DNA of 64,000 bases from Onchocerca lupi (Eukaryota; Nematoda; Chromadorea; Rhabditida; Onchocercidae), in NCBI GenBank assembly GCA_028564675.1, contig JAOVVO010000059.1:62001-126000 (forward strand), in the 5' to 3' direction. The notes under the pieces were generated by a model, which was not told where the DNA came from, did no database searches, and was given only the letters and a program-made list of their open reading frames with translations. The position numbers and the translations under genes were made by a program. Shown in pieces: positions 1-12,400 of the stretch (position 1 is the first letter of the stretch; each line of letters starts with the position of its first letter).

Positions 1-108
1 TCCAAGATACAATGAGTTAGCAAGGTAAATAATTGCAAATTATAAGGTAATTTCGGTAATTCAAACTAATTATGCAGGTGAGAAATTAAAAAGGATAAAT
101 ATATTTAC

Positions 109-144
109 CTGATCATCGTAAGAATTTTTTCCAGGTCTTGGCAT
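109..144 (-). CDS. lin-31: First coding exon of a LIN-31/FoxB forkhead transcription factor (partial)
   Basis: Seen: on the minus strand an ATG at 144 opens 12 codons (MPRPGKNSYDDQ) that end exactly at a CAG|GTAAAT donor. A TTTGCCAG acceptor lies 10 bases upstream of the ATG and could take a spliced leader. Known: FoxB proteins begin with this peptide, which runs straight into the forkhead KPPYSYI block; C. elegans LIN-31 starts with the same twelve residues apart from one. LIN-31 is a nuclear DNA-binding protein acting downstream of Ras/MAPK in vulval fate choice. Inference: this is exon 1, and the forkhead exons lie beyond the left edge. Positions 1-108 are intron. The call rests on 12 residues plus splice context, so it is good but not proven. 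Confidence 0.72.
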
Positions 145-519
145 CAGAAGCTTTCTGGCAAACAAATATATAGTAAGATATACGATACTGTTGCCTGTTT
201 TAGCCTTTATTGCCTTCTGTTTTTTACTTCTGCTATTTTGCTAAGATTTAGTCAAAATCTTTCAAAAAAATTCTTGAAGAAATAACTTGTAAAGACGAGT
301 AAAGGCACAGAGAATAGCGAATTTGAGCTTAATTTACGACGATTGAATGATGGATGAGACTGTAATATGGGTTAATAGTAGTCACAGAAATGAGCAAATA
401 ATCATTAAACAACTCATTTTTAAACTCATTTTTCTTCAATATAACACACAAATATGAACCAAAACGAGGTAGGAGGCAACAAAAACAACCGTTTGATAAC
501 TGTCGCAAGTCATTTGTCG

Positions 520-600
520 CATCGCAGCTGGTTTCTCAGTTTGGGCGGAGCCTACATGAGCCATTAACCAATGATTGGGCAATTGCACAGCATATTTATG
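520..600. promoter_or_regulatory. Promoter-like patch upstream of lin-31 exon 1
   Basis: This is a locally less AT-rich stretch in an AT-rich desert. It holds a GGGCGG GC-box-like hexamer near 544 and a back-to-back CCAAT pair (CCAATGATTGG, 568-578). It lies about 400 bases upstream of the lin-31 start codon, where a core or proximal promoter for that minus-strand gene would be expected. No TATA element can be assigned with confidence in such AT-rich sequence. Confidence 0.35.
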
Positions 601-2448
601 TCATCATTTGGTTAATGAATTTTTTTTTTTTTTTTTTTGGAGTATATCATTGGATTACGGTATTCATTTGTTTTTCTCTAAGTTTATGTTTCGCTATCTA
701 TTCAAGGGATAAATATTTTCCTCTTTGCGTAATCATATTTTAGTTTATTATGTGACGGCAACAGCTATTTTAATTATATTAATGACACTTTAATTATATC
801 AATAATCAGCAATTTTAATTATATTAATAATTAATAATCAAAAGAAAAAAAATAAACACTTAGTATATTTCGTTGGTCATTTAGTGAGTAAAAATTAGTA
901 TTTTAAATAAAAAATAATGATAATCATATGTTGTACGCTAATTTGCAACTGATAGGTCAATTATAGAAATGATTTAGCAGTATAATAAATAGCCCATTGA
1001 CTAATTAACAATTAAATAGCATGGCTTGTAAATTAATTAGCTATTAATTAATCGAGTAAATAAATGGTTAGATCTCTTATAAATAAAGATAATGCATTAA
1101 TTTTAATTGTTGTTATTCTTATATTTTGCATAATTTTCACTCCCTCGACAAATAATTTACTATTTAATAAAACTATTTCATGGTAATAAAAAGAATGGAG
1201 GAAAAAAAAACAGGAATAGAATGATTTAATTTTTAATTCCTCAAGTTCTAGATATAATTCTTTCGATTTGTTTGTGTTAAGAATGAAAATAACGGATATA
1301 TATTTGAAGATGGAATAAGTGAAGCAAAAAGATTTTCATACAACAAATTTCTTCTTCTGCTTCAATGAATTTTACTCTGATGAGAATGAATTTTCGTCAA
1401 AAATTTTTGTCGGAGCAAAAGAAAGACATCGTCTTATTGCTCCAATAATATTAATCAAAATATTAGCCTGTCATGCTGTTCGTTAACTTTCCTTTTCTTT
1501 TTTTCCATATTAAAATTGAAAATGTCACGCATAAAATTTTAATGAATTAATAAAATTAGAGAAAAAATTTGACGTCAAAACTTTTTAAAATATCTGAATA
1601 TTACTATTAGAAATAAAAATGTTGATTATTGTAAAGACTACTTTCTTTTTTTTTTACTAAAAATCATTTATTTTTATTCATTTAAAAAAAGTTTCGTTGT
1701 TTATTGTTTATTTATTAAAAATTTGCAAAACTTATTCTATAATCTAATTTTTATAATTTTACTTGAATTTATATTCCTCTACACATACATTTGCACAGTC
1801 AGTTTTTGTCGATTTTTGTTGATAGATTAAAATATCGCAATTTGTGAAATTAACTTTTAAATTAATTTTTCACTAATGCAATTGAAATTTATCTCTCACA
1901 TATGATTTTACCGCAAGTATAGATATTTTACCCATTTTAGCAAGTTGGTTTTGAAGACTTATCTTCTTTTTCCCTAAATATATTCTGAAGGAATGACCGC
2001 TTAAAACTTTTTTTGACTTTCTAACTTAAAATTTTGTTTATAAGAAGTGAATTTTATGCCATTAATTTATTTTGCAGTACATTAAAAAAGGATTTATTTT
2101 TATAAGCATATGAAATCAGAAATTGATTCCTAATTATTCGTATTAATTATGATTTTTGACAATCTTGATGCTATTCTAGATCATATTTTACTGAATATTT
2201 TATGAAAGAATGAATATTTTAAAACTTTTTTTTTGATTTTAAATTATATTTCCTGAATATTGCCTTGTTAAAAAAAAAAAAAATCAATCTTATTAAACGT
2301 CAGCATCCGGTAAGCATTAACAGTATGATTAGTTGATGTAAATAAAATGCAATTAAAAAAGAATTTACAATTGATTGAGAAGAAGGGAGCGTATAATATG
2401 AAATCTAAGGTTTGCTTCATTACTTTTCAAGGTTATTTCACACGTAAA

Positions 2449-2522
2449 CTTACCGACATCACGTACATTCATCCATTTATTCTTTACGTCAATTTACCGA
2501 CATCACGTACATTCATCCATTC
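2449..2522. repeat. Direct repeat, two copies of a ~27-bp motif
   Basis: The motif ttaccgacatcacgtacatt followed by catccat occurs twice, starting near 2450 and 2499, with a period of about 49 bp. The second copy is intact, indicating a recent local duplication. Confidence 0.75.
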
Positions 2523-3037
2523 CAACTATTCATCGTTCTTCTTTTCACTGCATGACGCTAATTCAAAAGCAACTTGGCTATTTTACAGATTGAAAAAAAT
2601 ATTTCGTCTTGATTTGCGGTATCTCTAATGAATCAATTTGTGTTCTTTTCTTTCGTCTTCCCGCACTATTGTTTCGATTGAACTGTCAAAATGCGATTGA
2701 TTGATCCATCCATTCAACTATCGGGCACAGCATGCGATACTCGCAGATCTATCGATAACAATAAATAAGGTCGCAATATTTTTCGCTGAACATTTGCAAT
2801 AAATTATCATTCATCACATAATTACATTCATCAAAACGTTGTAATTAGCTAAAAACTTTTTTACAGTATTGAATATTTCGTACTGTAAAATCGAAGTATA
2901 TGATAGGAGGCAATATGATAATTAATTTTTCTAATAAAAACTTAAGTTTTGTGACAAATGATACTTGATATTTGCATGCAAAATCTAGTATCCAATTAAC
3001 AATTATTCTCATGAAAATTACCACTGTATGCGTCAAC

Positions 3038-3250
3038 TTTACAGTATTACAATAAGCCTAATTTTACAATATTTCGATATGACAATCATTATCATAATCA
3101 TGATAGTTAAATATGATTGTAGTTGCTATAAATATCGTAATTACCAGTCAATTTCATCTCAACCCTACAGTATTACGATAATTATTATCATAGTTATGAT
3201 AACCAAATATGATTTTAGCTGTTATAAATATAATGATTACTAGTCAACTT
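3038..3250. repeat. Imperfect tandem duplication (~105-bp unit)
   Basis: Two adjacent units share the order: tacagtattac, an ATCATAATCATGATA-like palindromic run, aaatatgatt, a (t)gctataaatat-like block, then agtcaa. They differ at many positions, so the duplication is old. No coding content is visible. Confidence 0.6.
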
Positions 3251-5034
3251 TACTTCCACTTCAGCCATTATTAGTAAGATAATTCAGGAAGAAATAACTA
3301 TTACCAAATAAATAGGCTGAAGAATAAAAAAAAATTAAAAATAATATGAGTATTTTAAGATAATATTTTAAAAATCAAAGACTTTTTTTAAAATCTATGT
3401 AAAAATCAAAAATAATAAATAGTCAGCAAAAGAGAAAACAAATTTACAATAAGACGATAGATAAATTTAAAATCTGATACTGTTATGAATGATCAGCTAC
3501 GAAGAATCAAAGTATTTTAAAAATTTATCAACATGCAAAATTATGCAAATATCAAATTTAATGATATTAGCAAAAAAAAAAATCTAATTTTGAAATTAAA
3601 GATATTTTCTCCGTTCTTTTTTTTTTTTGTTCTCATTTTCTGGTATGAAAACAAGATCATTCATTGAAAACTTCAATTATTCTTACGGTAAAATTTTTTA
3701 TCATTCTGAAATTTGCATCATATTGTACTATTTTTAGCAAATATTTCTCTTTACATTTTATCACATAATAAAATACGATTATCAATTTATATCAATTGAT
3801 AAATTTCAGTCATCTTTGCTGCGAAATTCCCAAAAATCTATTATCTGTACCAATAGAATTTATGAATTAAAATAAAGGAATGTCATTTCGTTATTCCTCA
3901 TCATCCATCGTTTTTATTTTTTTTTTTTTATCTTTTAACTTTCTTTCAATTTGTCCTTCCCAATCAAACAATTTTTGCCTTCAATTACCTTTTCAAATTA
4001 TGGTTTTAAATTATGGTCTCTTTCTCTTTTTAAATCATTCATTTTTAGCAATAACATCTGATTGCAAATCATGTTTGAAAAATTTTGCAAAAAATTTGTC
4101 AAACAGAAAGCAAATAACTAACAATACCATCTTCTGTTAATTATTCTCATTGAAAAGTCATCTTTTCGAATGATCAATCATTTCAGTTTAATTCTTTCTT
4201 TGCAATTAATAAAAATCAAGCAACAAGCAAAATTAGCCATAATACAGTTTTTTGTTAATTATATAAATGAATTTTTTTCCGGAATTAATCAAGTTTTTGC
4301 TAGCAGAAATGATAATTTATAAATAATGCTGAATATAGTATCCTTTCACCTCATTCATATACTTTTTAAAATTTTAAAAAAGTTACAAAAGACATTTTAA
4401 TGCATTATTTTCTAAAAATGTAATTCAAAAAATATAAGAAAAAAATGATAAAAAGCTCACTTTTATCTTTGTGATAAGGCTTGCTTTCTTTTCTATTTCA
4501 TAGTATAATTCTGATTATAATTACTACAATTGATAATGATTAATGCATAATTATAACTAATACAACTGATAATGTATCATAAATTTATTGTTAATTAGTT
4601 CTTGAAATAAATCTTGATCTTTTCTTTAATAAATTAGACATGTTTCTTCAGATTTCAAAACAGAATTTTCGTTAAAAAATGAATTACATTTGTTAGTTCT
4701 ATAGTTTTAATATGAAAATGTCTTCATATAATTCTTAAATTTTTAATCCAACATTACTTTGGGCAACTAAAGGTGAATAATTAAACTTGAACAGGTTGTT
4801 TTTTTTTTCAAAAATGATCTTGCCTTGTTCAGAATATTAAACTATCGGATATTGAAATTTAATTTAGAGCACTGAAAATGAAATGAATATTTGATCATTC
4901 ATTTATTATTTAGTTATTGCTATTAATAATGGTTAATTAAAAATTAACTTCATCTCAATCTGATTTTTTAGATTTTCTAATTTCAAGTCAAGTCGAATGA
5001 TAATAAAAAATCCATTTCAGAAAGTGACATTAAA

Positions 5035-5075
<41 letters not shown>

Positions 5076-5418
5076 TTAAATTCGCGCGATTTCAGAAAGA
5101 TAAGCTATTAAAGAATTATTGATTGAAGAAATCTGTCAACGAAAAATATTTTTGTGATGATTAAAAGAATCTGCTGAAGCATAAACATAAACAAAACAAT
5201 TAAGGACAATATGTTTTTACGGTTTTTTTCTTTTTCCAGAAATTTTCTTTGTAGGAAAATATTCAAATGAAAGGTAATGAAAATCTATTTATCGTTTTCC
5301 TAAAATTTTCAAGGTTTATTGTACAATAAGCGCATCGAAGCAGACTAATAGACGCCAACAGTAACAACAACAAAAACAACAACAACAACAATCAAACAAT
5401 AAACTTTCATTTGTCACC

Positions 5419-5449
<31 letters not shown>

Positions 5450-5484
5450 AAACTTTTTTTGTCCTCTACCACTTATCGATCATC

Positions 5485-5850
5485 ATCCTTTATTGATATT
5501 TTCAAACGTTTATACCGCTTTTTGTAATGGATTTTTAGTTGTCATTTAATTTGGAATTAGAAAATCTCTCAAAAATCAAATTCAGCTAAAGTTAATTTTT
5601 TATTTTTTTTTAAAATTAGCACGAAATTTTATTAGGATTTTATTGAAATCTAATCACTTAGGTAATTTATCGAATGTTTATGCTGCTTTCTTAAATGAAT
5701 TTTTCGTTGATATTTTATCACTACTTCATTTGGAATCAAAAATCTTGAAAATTAGATTTATGAAGTTGATTTTCAATTTTTAAATCAACATGAAATTATT
5801 GAGATTTCATTTAAGTCTAATCAATTTGGCATTTGTCGATTCCGGAATTT
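5485..5850. repeat. Diverged tandem duplication (~190-bp unit)
   Basis: Two consecutive units each read: cgtttat-like start, taccgcttt/tgctgcttt, aatggattttt/aatgaattttt, gttgtcattt-like block, atttggaat, a run of aaaatcttgaaaa type, then aaatctaatca with a following tagg or ttgg. The shared order of blocks is clear but substitutions and small indels are many, so this is an old duplication. Confidence 0.5.
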
Positions 5851-7166
5851 TCTCCGGGAGTAAAATTTTAGAGATTTTAATTAAATATAATCGTTTAGAT
5901 ATCTACCGACTTCAAGCGTCATAATTCACGAATTCAATATGAAATTGCGATAAATCGATTGCATTATTTGGGAATCTAATACCATATAAGCTATAAATTC
6001 TGTTGATTTCTATGAATGAAATGGCAGATATGGTATTTCCGGATATTTTATTGCTATCCTAAATTGATTACCAACTTATTTTGTCATAGTTTCAAGAAAT
6101 TATCGATTAATTCAAATTTTTGCTAAAACCTATCCAAGCACTTATTATTTCTTAGATTTTTATTTCTACTGATAATTGCATTTCTAGAAGTTGGATATAA
6201 TCAGATATTGATTGCTTGATATTATATGCAATTCATCACCTATTAAGGTTATCAGTGATTAAATTTTAATTATTAATTTATCATAATTATTAACTAATAA
6301 CTAATCCTCGCTAATTCATTACCATAATTTGCCTCCATAGAGAGTGTATGATTTCGAGATTTGTCAAATTTATTGAAAATAATTAAAATGCTCAAAATTA
6401 AAAATCTACAAATCCACAAAATTTCATAGAATTAATAAAATAACGGATTTGTTTCAGATTGTAAATTTGAATAAAAACTCTGTAAATTTGAATAAAAACT
6501 CGATAGATTACTGATTTAATGGTCATAATCAAAAATTTAAATTATTCAACATGCAATGATAAGATTTCATTAAATAAAAAAATCCATTTATAAATTAAAT
6601 CGTTGTAATTAAAAAATTTTGTACGAAAAAATCAAGTGAAATTTTTTGAACAAAATAAATATTAAATTTTAAATATCTACTTAATTTGAAGTATATCTTA
6701 TATTAGTGTCATGAAAAATGAGAGAGAATAAAAAAATTCTTTTTTATGTGAAATTAAAATTAAAACATAATAACAAAAATTATCAATAGAATTAAATTCG
6801 AATTGGAATTGAAAGAATTAAATTCATAAGAAAAAATTCTACGAATCATAGTCAAAGAATAATAGATATTGTATGAAAAAAATATTCGATCAAACACAAC
6901 CTTCCATATTTCACATCTAAAAAGATTGTTTATAACGAAAATGTCAAATATCATCACTTTTTTTTTTTCATAGATTCTATCGTAACATTTTTTTTTTTCT
7001 TAATTATTCAATATCGATAGAATATTGATTGTTTTTGTTCGATTTTTTCTTTTTTTGTATGCAAATGAAAAAAAAAAAAATATTTCTACTCTAAGCAATT
7101 CATGTCAAAAGCATCGTTATATCATCGAAAATTTGCAAGCGATATAAAACTTGCGTCAAATTCGCA

Positions 7167-7208
7167 ATGCAATATAAGTGCATGCATTTGCATGCACTTA
7201 TATTGCAT
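7167..7208. repeat. Perfect 19-bp inverted repeat with 4-bp loop
   Basis: Left arm 7167-7185 (atgcaatataagtgcatgc) and right arm 7190-7208 are exact reverse complements separated by attt. Each arm contains GCATGC. A related core (gcatgcatttgcatgca) recurs at about 7339-7355. This could form a cruciform or hairpin, or bind a dimeric factor. Confidence 0.9.
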
Positions 7209-7229
7209 AGTGAATCTATATAACTTTAA

Positions 7230-7480
7230 TTGGAAATATAACAATTAGTTAAAGTTTCCATCCAATTTTCGGTAAGCCGGATTCACAGATGCGTGCGACA
7301 AAAAAGTTCGCATATTTCATATCTATAATCTACTATAAATGCATGCATTTGCATGCATATGGCATTTTATACCAGGACAATTATTCCGGTAATTAGTTGA
7401 ATTTTTACTTTGAATTTAAATTATTGAGTTTTAATTAGTTGAAATTTTCTTCCAGCCTTCGGTAAGCCAAATTCATAGAT
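7230..7480. repeat. Diverged direct repeat around the palindrome region
   Basis: The block ttcggtaagcc followed by an (a/g)attca(c/t)agat stretch occurs near 7268 and again near 7460. Both copies are preceded by an (a)attagttgaaa/agttaaagttt-like stretch and tccatcc/ttccagcc. Together with the repeated gcatgcatttgcatgca core (7182 and 7339) this indicates an old duplication of a 160-190 bp unit. Confidence 0.55.
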
Positions 7481-9439
7481 AGTGATAACGCGATGCCAAT
7501 GAATTTGCATAAAATTTAATAATTCTAATATAATATACAATTGATTATTGCCAATAAATTATTTCTCTTATCTTTGCATATCTCTTATCATTTCTCTTAT
7601 TATTCACTTATTACCTCTTATCATCTCTTATCATTATATCCGTTATCATTTTTTTTAATCACAATTTAAATTAATGTAATATATTTTGGATGCAAATAAT
7701 TAAACTTATTATAGATCAGCAAATTAAAAATAATAGAAAGAATTGCAGATATATGAAAAGATGATATTTTTCATTTAAGAAAAGAGAAAAACAAAATAAT
7801 AGTATTGAAATGGTGATTGATAAATATTTTAAATATTCCGAACAGAGAAGAACATCAATGCTCGTAAATAATACATACTTTCTTGCTGTTCTTGATTATA
7901 TTTGTCATTTTACAGTAATATAAGTGAATTTTGCATTCATAGTTTAGGGTAAAATCAATGATTATTTTTAATGAAGCAAAAAAATAAGCTTGGAAAAAAA
8001 GTTCCAACAGCAGGAAGTAAGAATCAAATTCAAAATTGAAAATGAAGAATCGTTAGAAAGCAAATTAATCAAATGAAAAATTGAATCCAATTACTCAACA
8101 ACTATCATATTAATTTAAATTTTACTTAAAATTAACTTCAATCAAACATAAATACGAATTATTCATTATTAATGTGTTTGAAATTGCTTACTCTGTTTCG
8201 TTGCGTGTCGCACATTCAATTCTTACAGTATCACATTGAACAGTCCTTTAGTAATTAATGAAAAAGAAAAAAAAAAAAACTCTTCAAAAAAAAAAGATCA
8301 TTTTAATTGTAAAAACAAAAGTAGAAGAAATATTATTTTGCTCTTTACTATTGCAAATTTCGAGAAAGAGAGTGCAAGTGAAACAATGATGAATATATTG
8401 CTTAAATATAGCAAATAAATACCGCAAATGAAATACTAAATAAATATTAAATTGTTTTTTGAAGTATTCTGATAAAGAAAAACTTTGTGGTAGTAAATTT
8501 GATGGAAAAGATTATAATTTCGAAGAAAATCTTCTACTAAAAATGCTTTGATAGCATGTAATTTCGATGTTTGATCTATGATATTAGATGAGATAAAAAT
8601 GATAGATAATCTTAAAACAAAAATTCCAACTTCGTTGAAATATCTTCCTTACTACCCTTGACTGATGCTTTCTTTGACCGTATACCTATAAATTTTTGTT
8701 GAATCCATCTCAGTTAAACTTGCTATTCTGCACTTCGTTTCGTGTAACAAAATCTTACAGAAAAATAATTTATTTGAACAAAAAAAAAAAAAAAAAGTGA
8801 AAATTCCAGCTAGCATCAAATGAGATATAATATAGAAAAGCATCTAAAATATCTTATTTTTTAAAAATTTATAACAAATTTTAAAAAGCGAAAAACAACA
8901 TACAGGAATAACAACAAAATTTCCGAACCATCTTCTTCGATAGTAGGAATGGCACTAGAATGAACAAAACTGATAGCAAATATTTGAAACGATGAAATAA
9001 TAAAACTGATAGCAGATGTGAAACAATGACACAATGAAATGATAAATGATCAGCATTCTCTCATTATCGGCAGGATTCTATAGATCCACAGTCGCCAAAC
9101 ACTTCTTTTCATCTTTTGAAGATTTATTTAATATTGCAAGTATTGAGAAATACTTCAATAACAATGAGATCAACAAGCACAGCAATTGGTTCAGAACGCT
9201 TTCAGAATTTCTTTTCAATTCATTATACCTTGCAAAAATACAAGTTTTCGTTCTTTTGAAAGAGAATGACATAATATTTATGTTATTTTCAGAAACCATT
9301 ATCCTGAGCAATATATATAAACATCTTTTAACCATAATAAAATGAAAACTTTTAAAAAATTTTGTGAAACAAAAACAAGCTATTGTGGAACGAGAGACTA
9401 CACATAATTTCTTTATGGGAAGTTTCATTAATTCATTCA

Positions 9440-12400
9440 TTATAGATATAACGACGCCGTAAAAACGATATCACGTTTCAAAAGCACTCTTGCCTCTTCA
9501 AAACGTGTTTCCAGATCTCTATTTCCGATTGCTTTTGAAGCACCCACCATTTCACGTAGCAGTTCTTCCAAACGTCTCATACAACGAATTATCGATCCTG
9601 TAATTTGATGAATAAAGAATGAGGATAACAAAAAAAAAAAAAGAAAGCAGCTTCAACTGATTCAATAACTGTTCTTAACACTGTGGACAAAATAACTAAT
9701 GAAACATAGTGATACGCACATGCACATATGCAAACATAATGCATAAATATAATGCAAGACAGATGCATATAATTATTAGTTCAAAAATATATTGATAACA
9801 AAAAGATCACTTATTGATACCTTCAAAAACATCTGTTTTTTTCAAAATTTCAGCGAAAGATGAGCCGGTACACCATGCATGGACTACATCCATCAAATGC
9901 GGCTTAAACGATTCAACATATTTGTCTTCATCAATCTCAAGTTTTGATTCTTTTGTCACTCTCGCAATGCGTCTGGCGTATTCCTGGAGTGATTCAAAAA
10001 ATGATTCTAATACATAAACAAAAAATAAAAATAACCTTATTTGGCACGGGCAAGAAATTGGCTAAAAGAAGAAGCACTAAAATATCGCATTATAGGTGGC
10101 AGAAAAGCATAAAATGTTTGTTAAACCATAGCCTTTTCTTTATGATGGCACGCATTTTGTCACATATCAAAAATAATTAATCAATTCTCTGAAAATCCCT
10201 TCCATAACTAAAAAAGAGAACTTGAATTGATAGAGCTAAATAGAATGAGTTGGCACAAGCTTTATTTAATGTTAGCGAGAAGTTAAAATTTAACATTTCA
10301 GTAAAAATAGAATAACGTATTCAATGATCTTAACAGAAAATAATAAAATGACTCACTTGCATTGCCCTCAAACATCCACTGAGATCATCTGCCAATTTTG
10401 ATCCGCCTGCTTTTTCTTCAAACACAAAACACGACAGCAAAGCAGCCAACTGCGGGGTAGAAAGCTCGGTGAATATACCACCAAACATCATCTCCGTTAA
10501 CATTAATTCATCTGCAGCGCTCACTTCACACGAGACACGTCCCTAAAATATGTCCAAATATTTCTTTTGAATTTACTAAAAGCAACGACAAATATGAGAC
10601 AAAAAATCATGCTTTAAGTTTATCCAACCAATTCGTTGTGAAAGAATGCTAGGATAATTAATGCAATCCAAATTATACGGTATAATAAGACAACATTAAT
10701 ATACTTATAATTTTTTTATTTTGGCACTTTTCTAAAATCTAATCAAATATTTCCACACTAATCACATCCTTTAACCTTTTGCGTAATAACATCATTTTCG
10801 TCGCAATATTGTAACCTTCGAAGTACACGCTTGCGACATTTTAGCTCATCCAGCTGCAACAAGCTTTGCGCTTTCTTTAACTCAGTTTTTGCCACTTTCA
10901 ATTCCGCTTCCAACTCTAGCTTCTTCTCATACTGCTTGTAGATTTCTTCAAATTTACTGTTCTCCCTAAATTGCTTCCATTAACTAGAAAATCCAAGCAT
11001 CAAGCGTTTAGTATTAAATTAAAGCAAACATACCTTAAAGGATGACTCTCCTTTCGTTTTTCTAATGCTTGCAATTTAATAATATTTTCCTGCAGCACTG
11101 CATCTCTTATTTTCATGTCGTTCAGTGGATCAAGCAAAGGCATAATTCCATTGAATCTTTTCAAAACTTCCTAAAATTGTTTTAGTGTATGGGAAAAAAC
11201 CGATAAAACAATAAAGATCGAATAGATTTAGGATTAAGTTAAGTTACGAAATAGTTACTTTTATAACGCGACCAGCACTTTGTTTCCCCTCGTATGCTTT
11301 CAGATTCTGCGGCAACTTAACACGTGCCGCACTTATTTCAGACACACAACTGATCGCAACAGATACAACCTAAATAGCATTTCAAAATATTCCAAGTATT
11401 ATTCAGAAGTTAGAAAGATAGTTTTGTTTAACTCGATATGTCTTCAATAAACAACAAAAATTAAGAAATTGAAATAATAACCTCTACAATTCCCTTTTCA
11501 TCCGCATTAGGTGGTCGCAGCTGTGTAATATCTGACAAATTTTTTGCACTTTCTGCGGATAGAAACAACAGTACATCTAATACGTACATCACGTCGGAAC
11601 CAAGAGGATCAACCGGATTCGCTTTTTTGTGGAAGTCCAATAGAGCCGCCCATCCAAAATCTTTGTCGTTCGAAACAATCTGAAAATCCATGATTCTTGA
11701 TAACATTTTAGAATTTCGAATTAAAACTGGAAGTGGAAAATGCATAATAATATCTACGAGTAAATACAAGCTGAAGTATAGATAAGAAAACATGAAGATT
11801 TCAAAAAAATAACAAACATGAATTAAACGCCCAGCTTGCAGAAAGGGTACAAGATGTTTAGGCTTCGTGACGATTTCTTTCACAGCTTCTTTCAACACAT
11901 CAATTTGCTTTTCCATTTGATAATAACCTGATATTTCTGTTTCTCTGTCAATTTTGCAAGCAGCAAGTTCTTTCTTCTTTTTTTCCACATCTGCAAATTT
12001 AATGATGTTGTCAGTAAATAGAAATTAAGGGAATTCCCATCAAATATAAATTATTGACAGAAAATATAACAAACTTTCGTAGAGCTGTGGCAAAGCATCA
12101 TAATTCTGGAATTGATAAAATGAACTCTCCAGCATATATTCAGGATTAATCCCTTCAACTCGAAGCAAGTTTAGAACCATATTATAAGTCAAACGGAACT
12201 GTGAGTTTAGCGGGTCTGGTGCACCTAAAATAAAAGGAGATCAGTGAAATGAAATTTCCTCGTAAATTACAAAACAAATATAAAAATTAAAATCTTTTCA
12301 TAAAGAATTAACCTTTGATAATCTGTTTGGCGACATCCTGTCCCATCTGCTGATCAACCATCAGTATCACAAGACCGCGATCATCCTTACCTCGACGTCC

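Larger units (their letters stand above)
145..9439. other. Gene-free region between lin-31 5' end and mtr-4 3' end
   Basis: About 9.3 kb lies upstream of lin-31 and downstream of mtr-4. I see no exon chain with coding character on either strand. The open frames here (e.g. 2347-2628, 3880-4140, 9046-9345) are short, AT-driven and without recognisable domains. It contains poly(A)/poly(T) runs (about 31 A at 5039-5069), several diverged direct repeats and a strong palindrome, listed separately. The part just below 9440 should include the mtr-4 3' UTR. Large gene-free upstream regions are typical of developmental transcription factors, so enhancers for lin-31 are the likeliest content. Confidence 0.7.

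Noticed and set aside
2347..2628. 93-codon open frame on the plus strand
   Set aside because: It spans the 49-bp direct repeat, has no domain or splice partners, and looks like chance opening in AT-rich DNA.
3880..4140. 86-codon plus-strand frame with a hydrophobic start and a DCKSC stretch, superficially like a small secreted protein
   Set aside because: The hydrophobic part is largely a T-run artefact, the rest is low complexity, and no family pattern or flanking exon supports it.
9046..9440. Overlapping frames of 99 and 120 codons on opposite strands just below mtr-4
   Set aside because: They lie in the likely mtr-4 3' UTR and neither shows a family motif.
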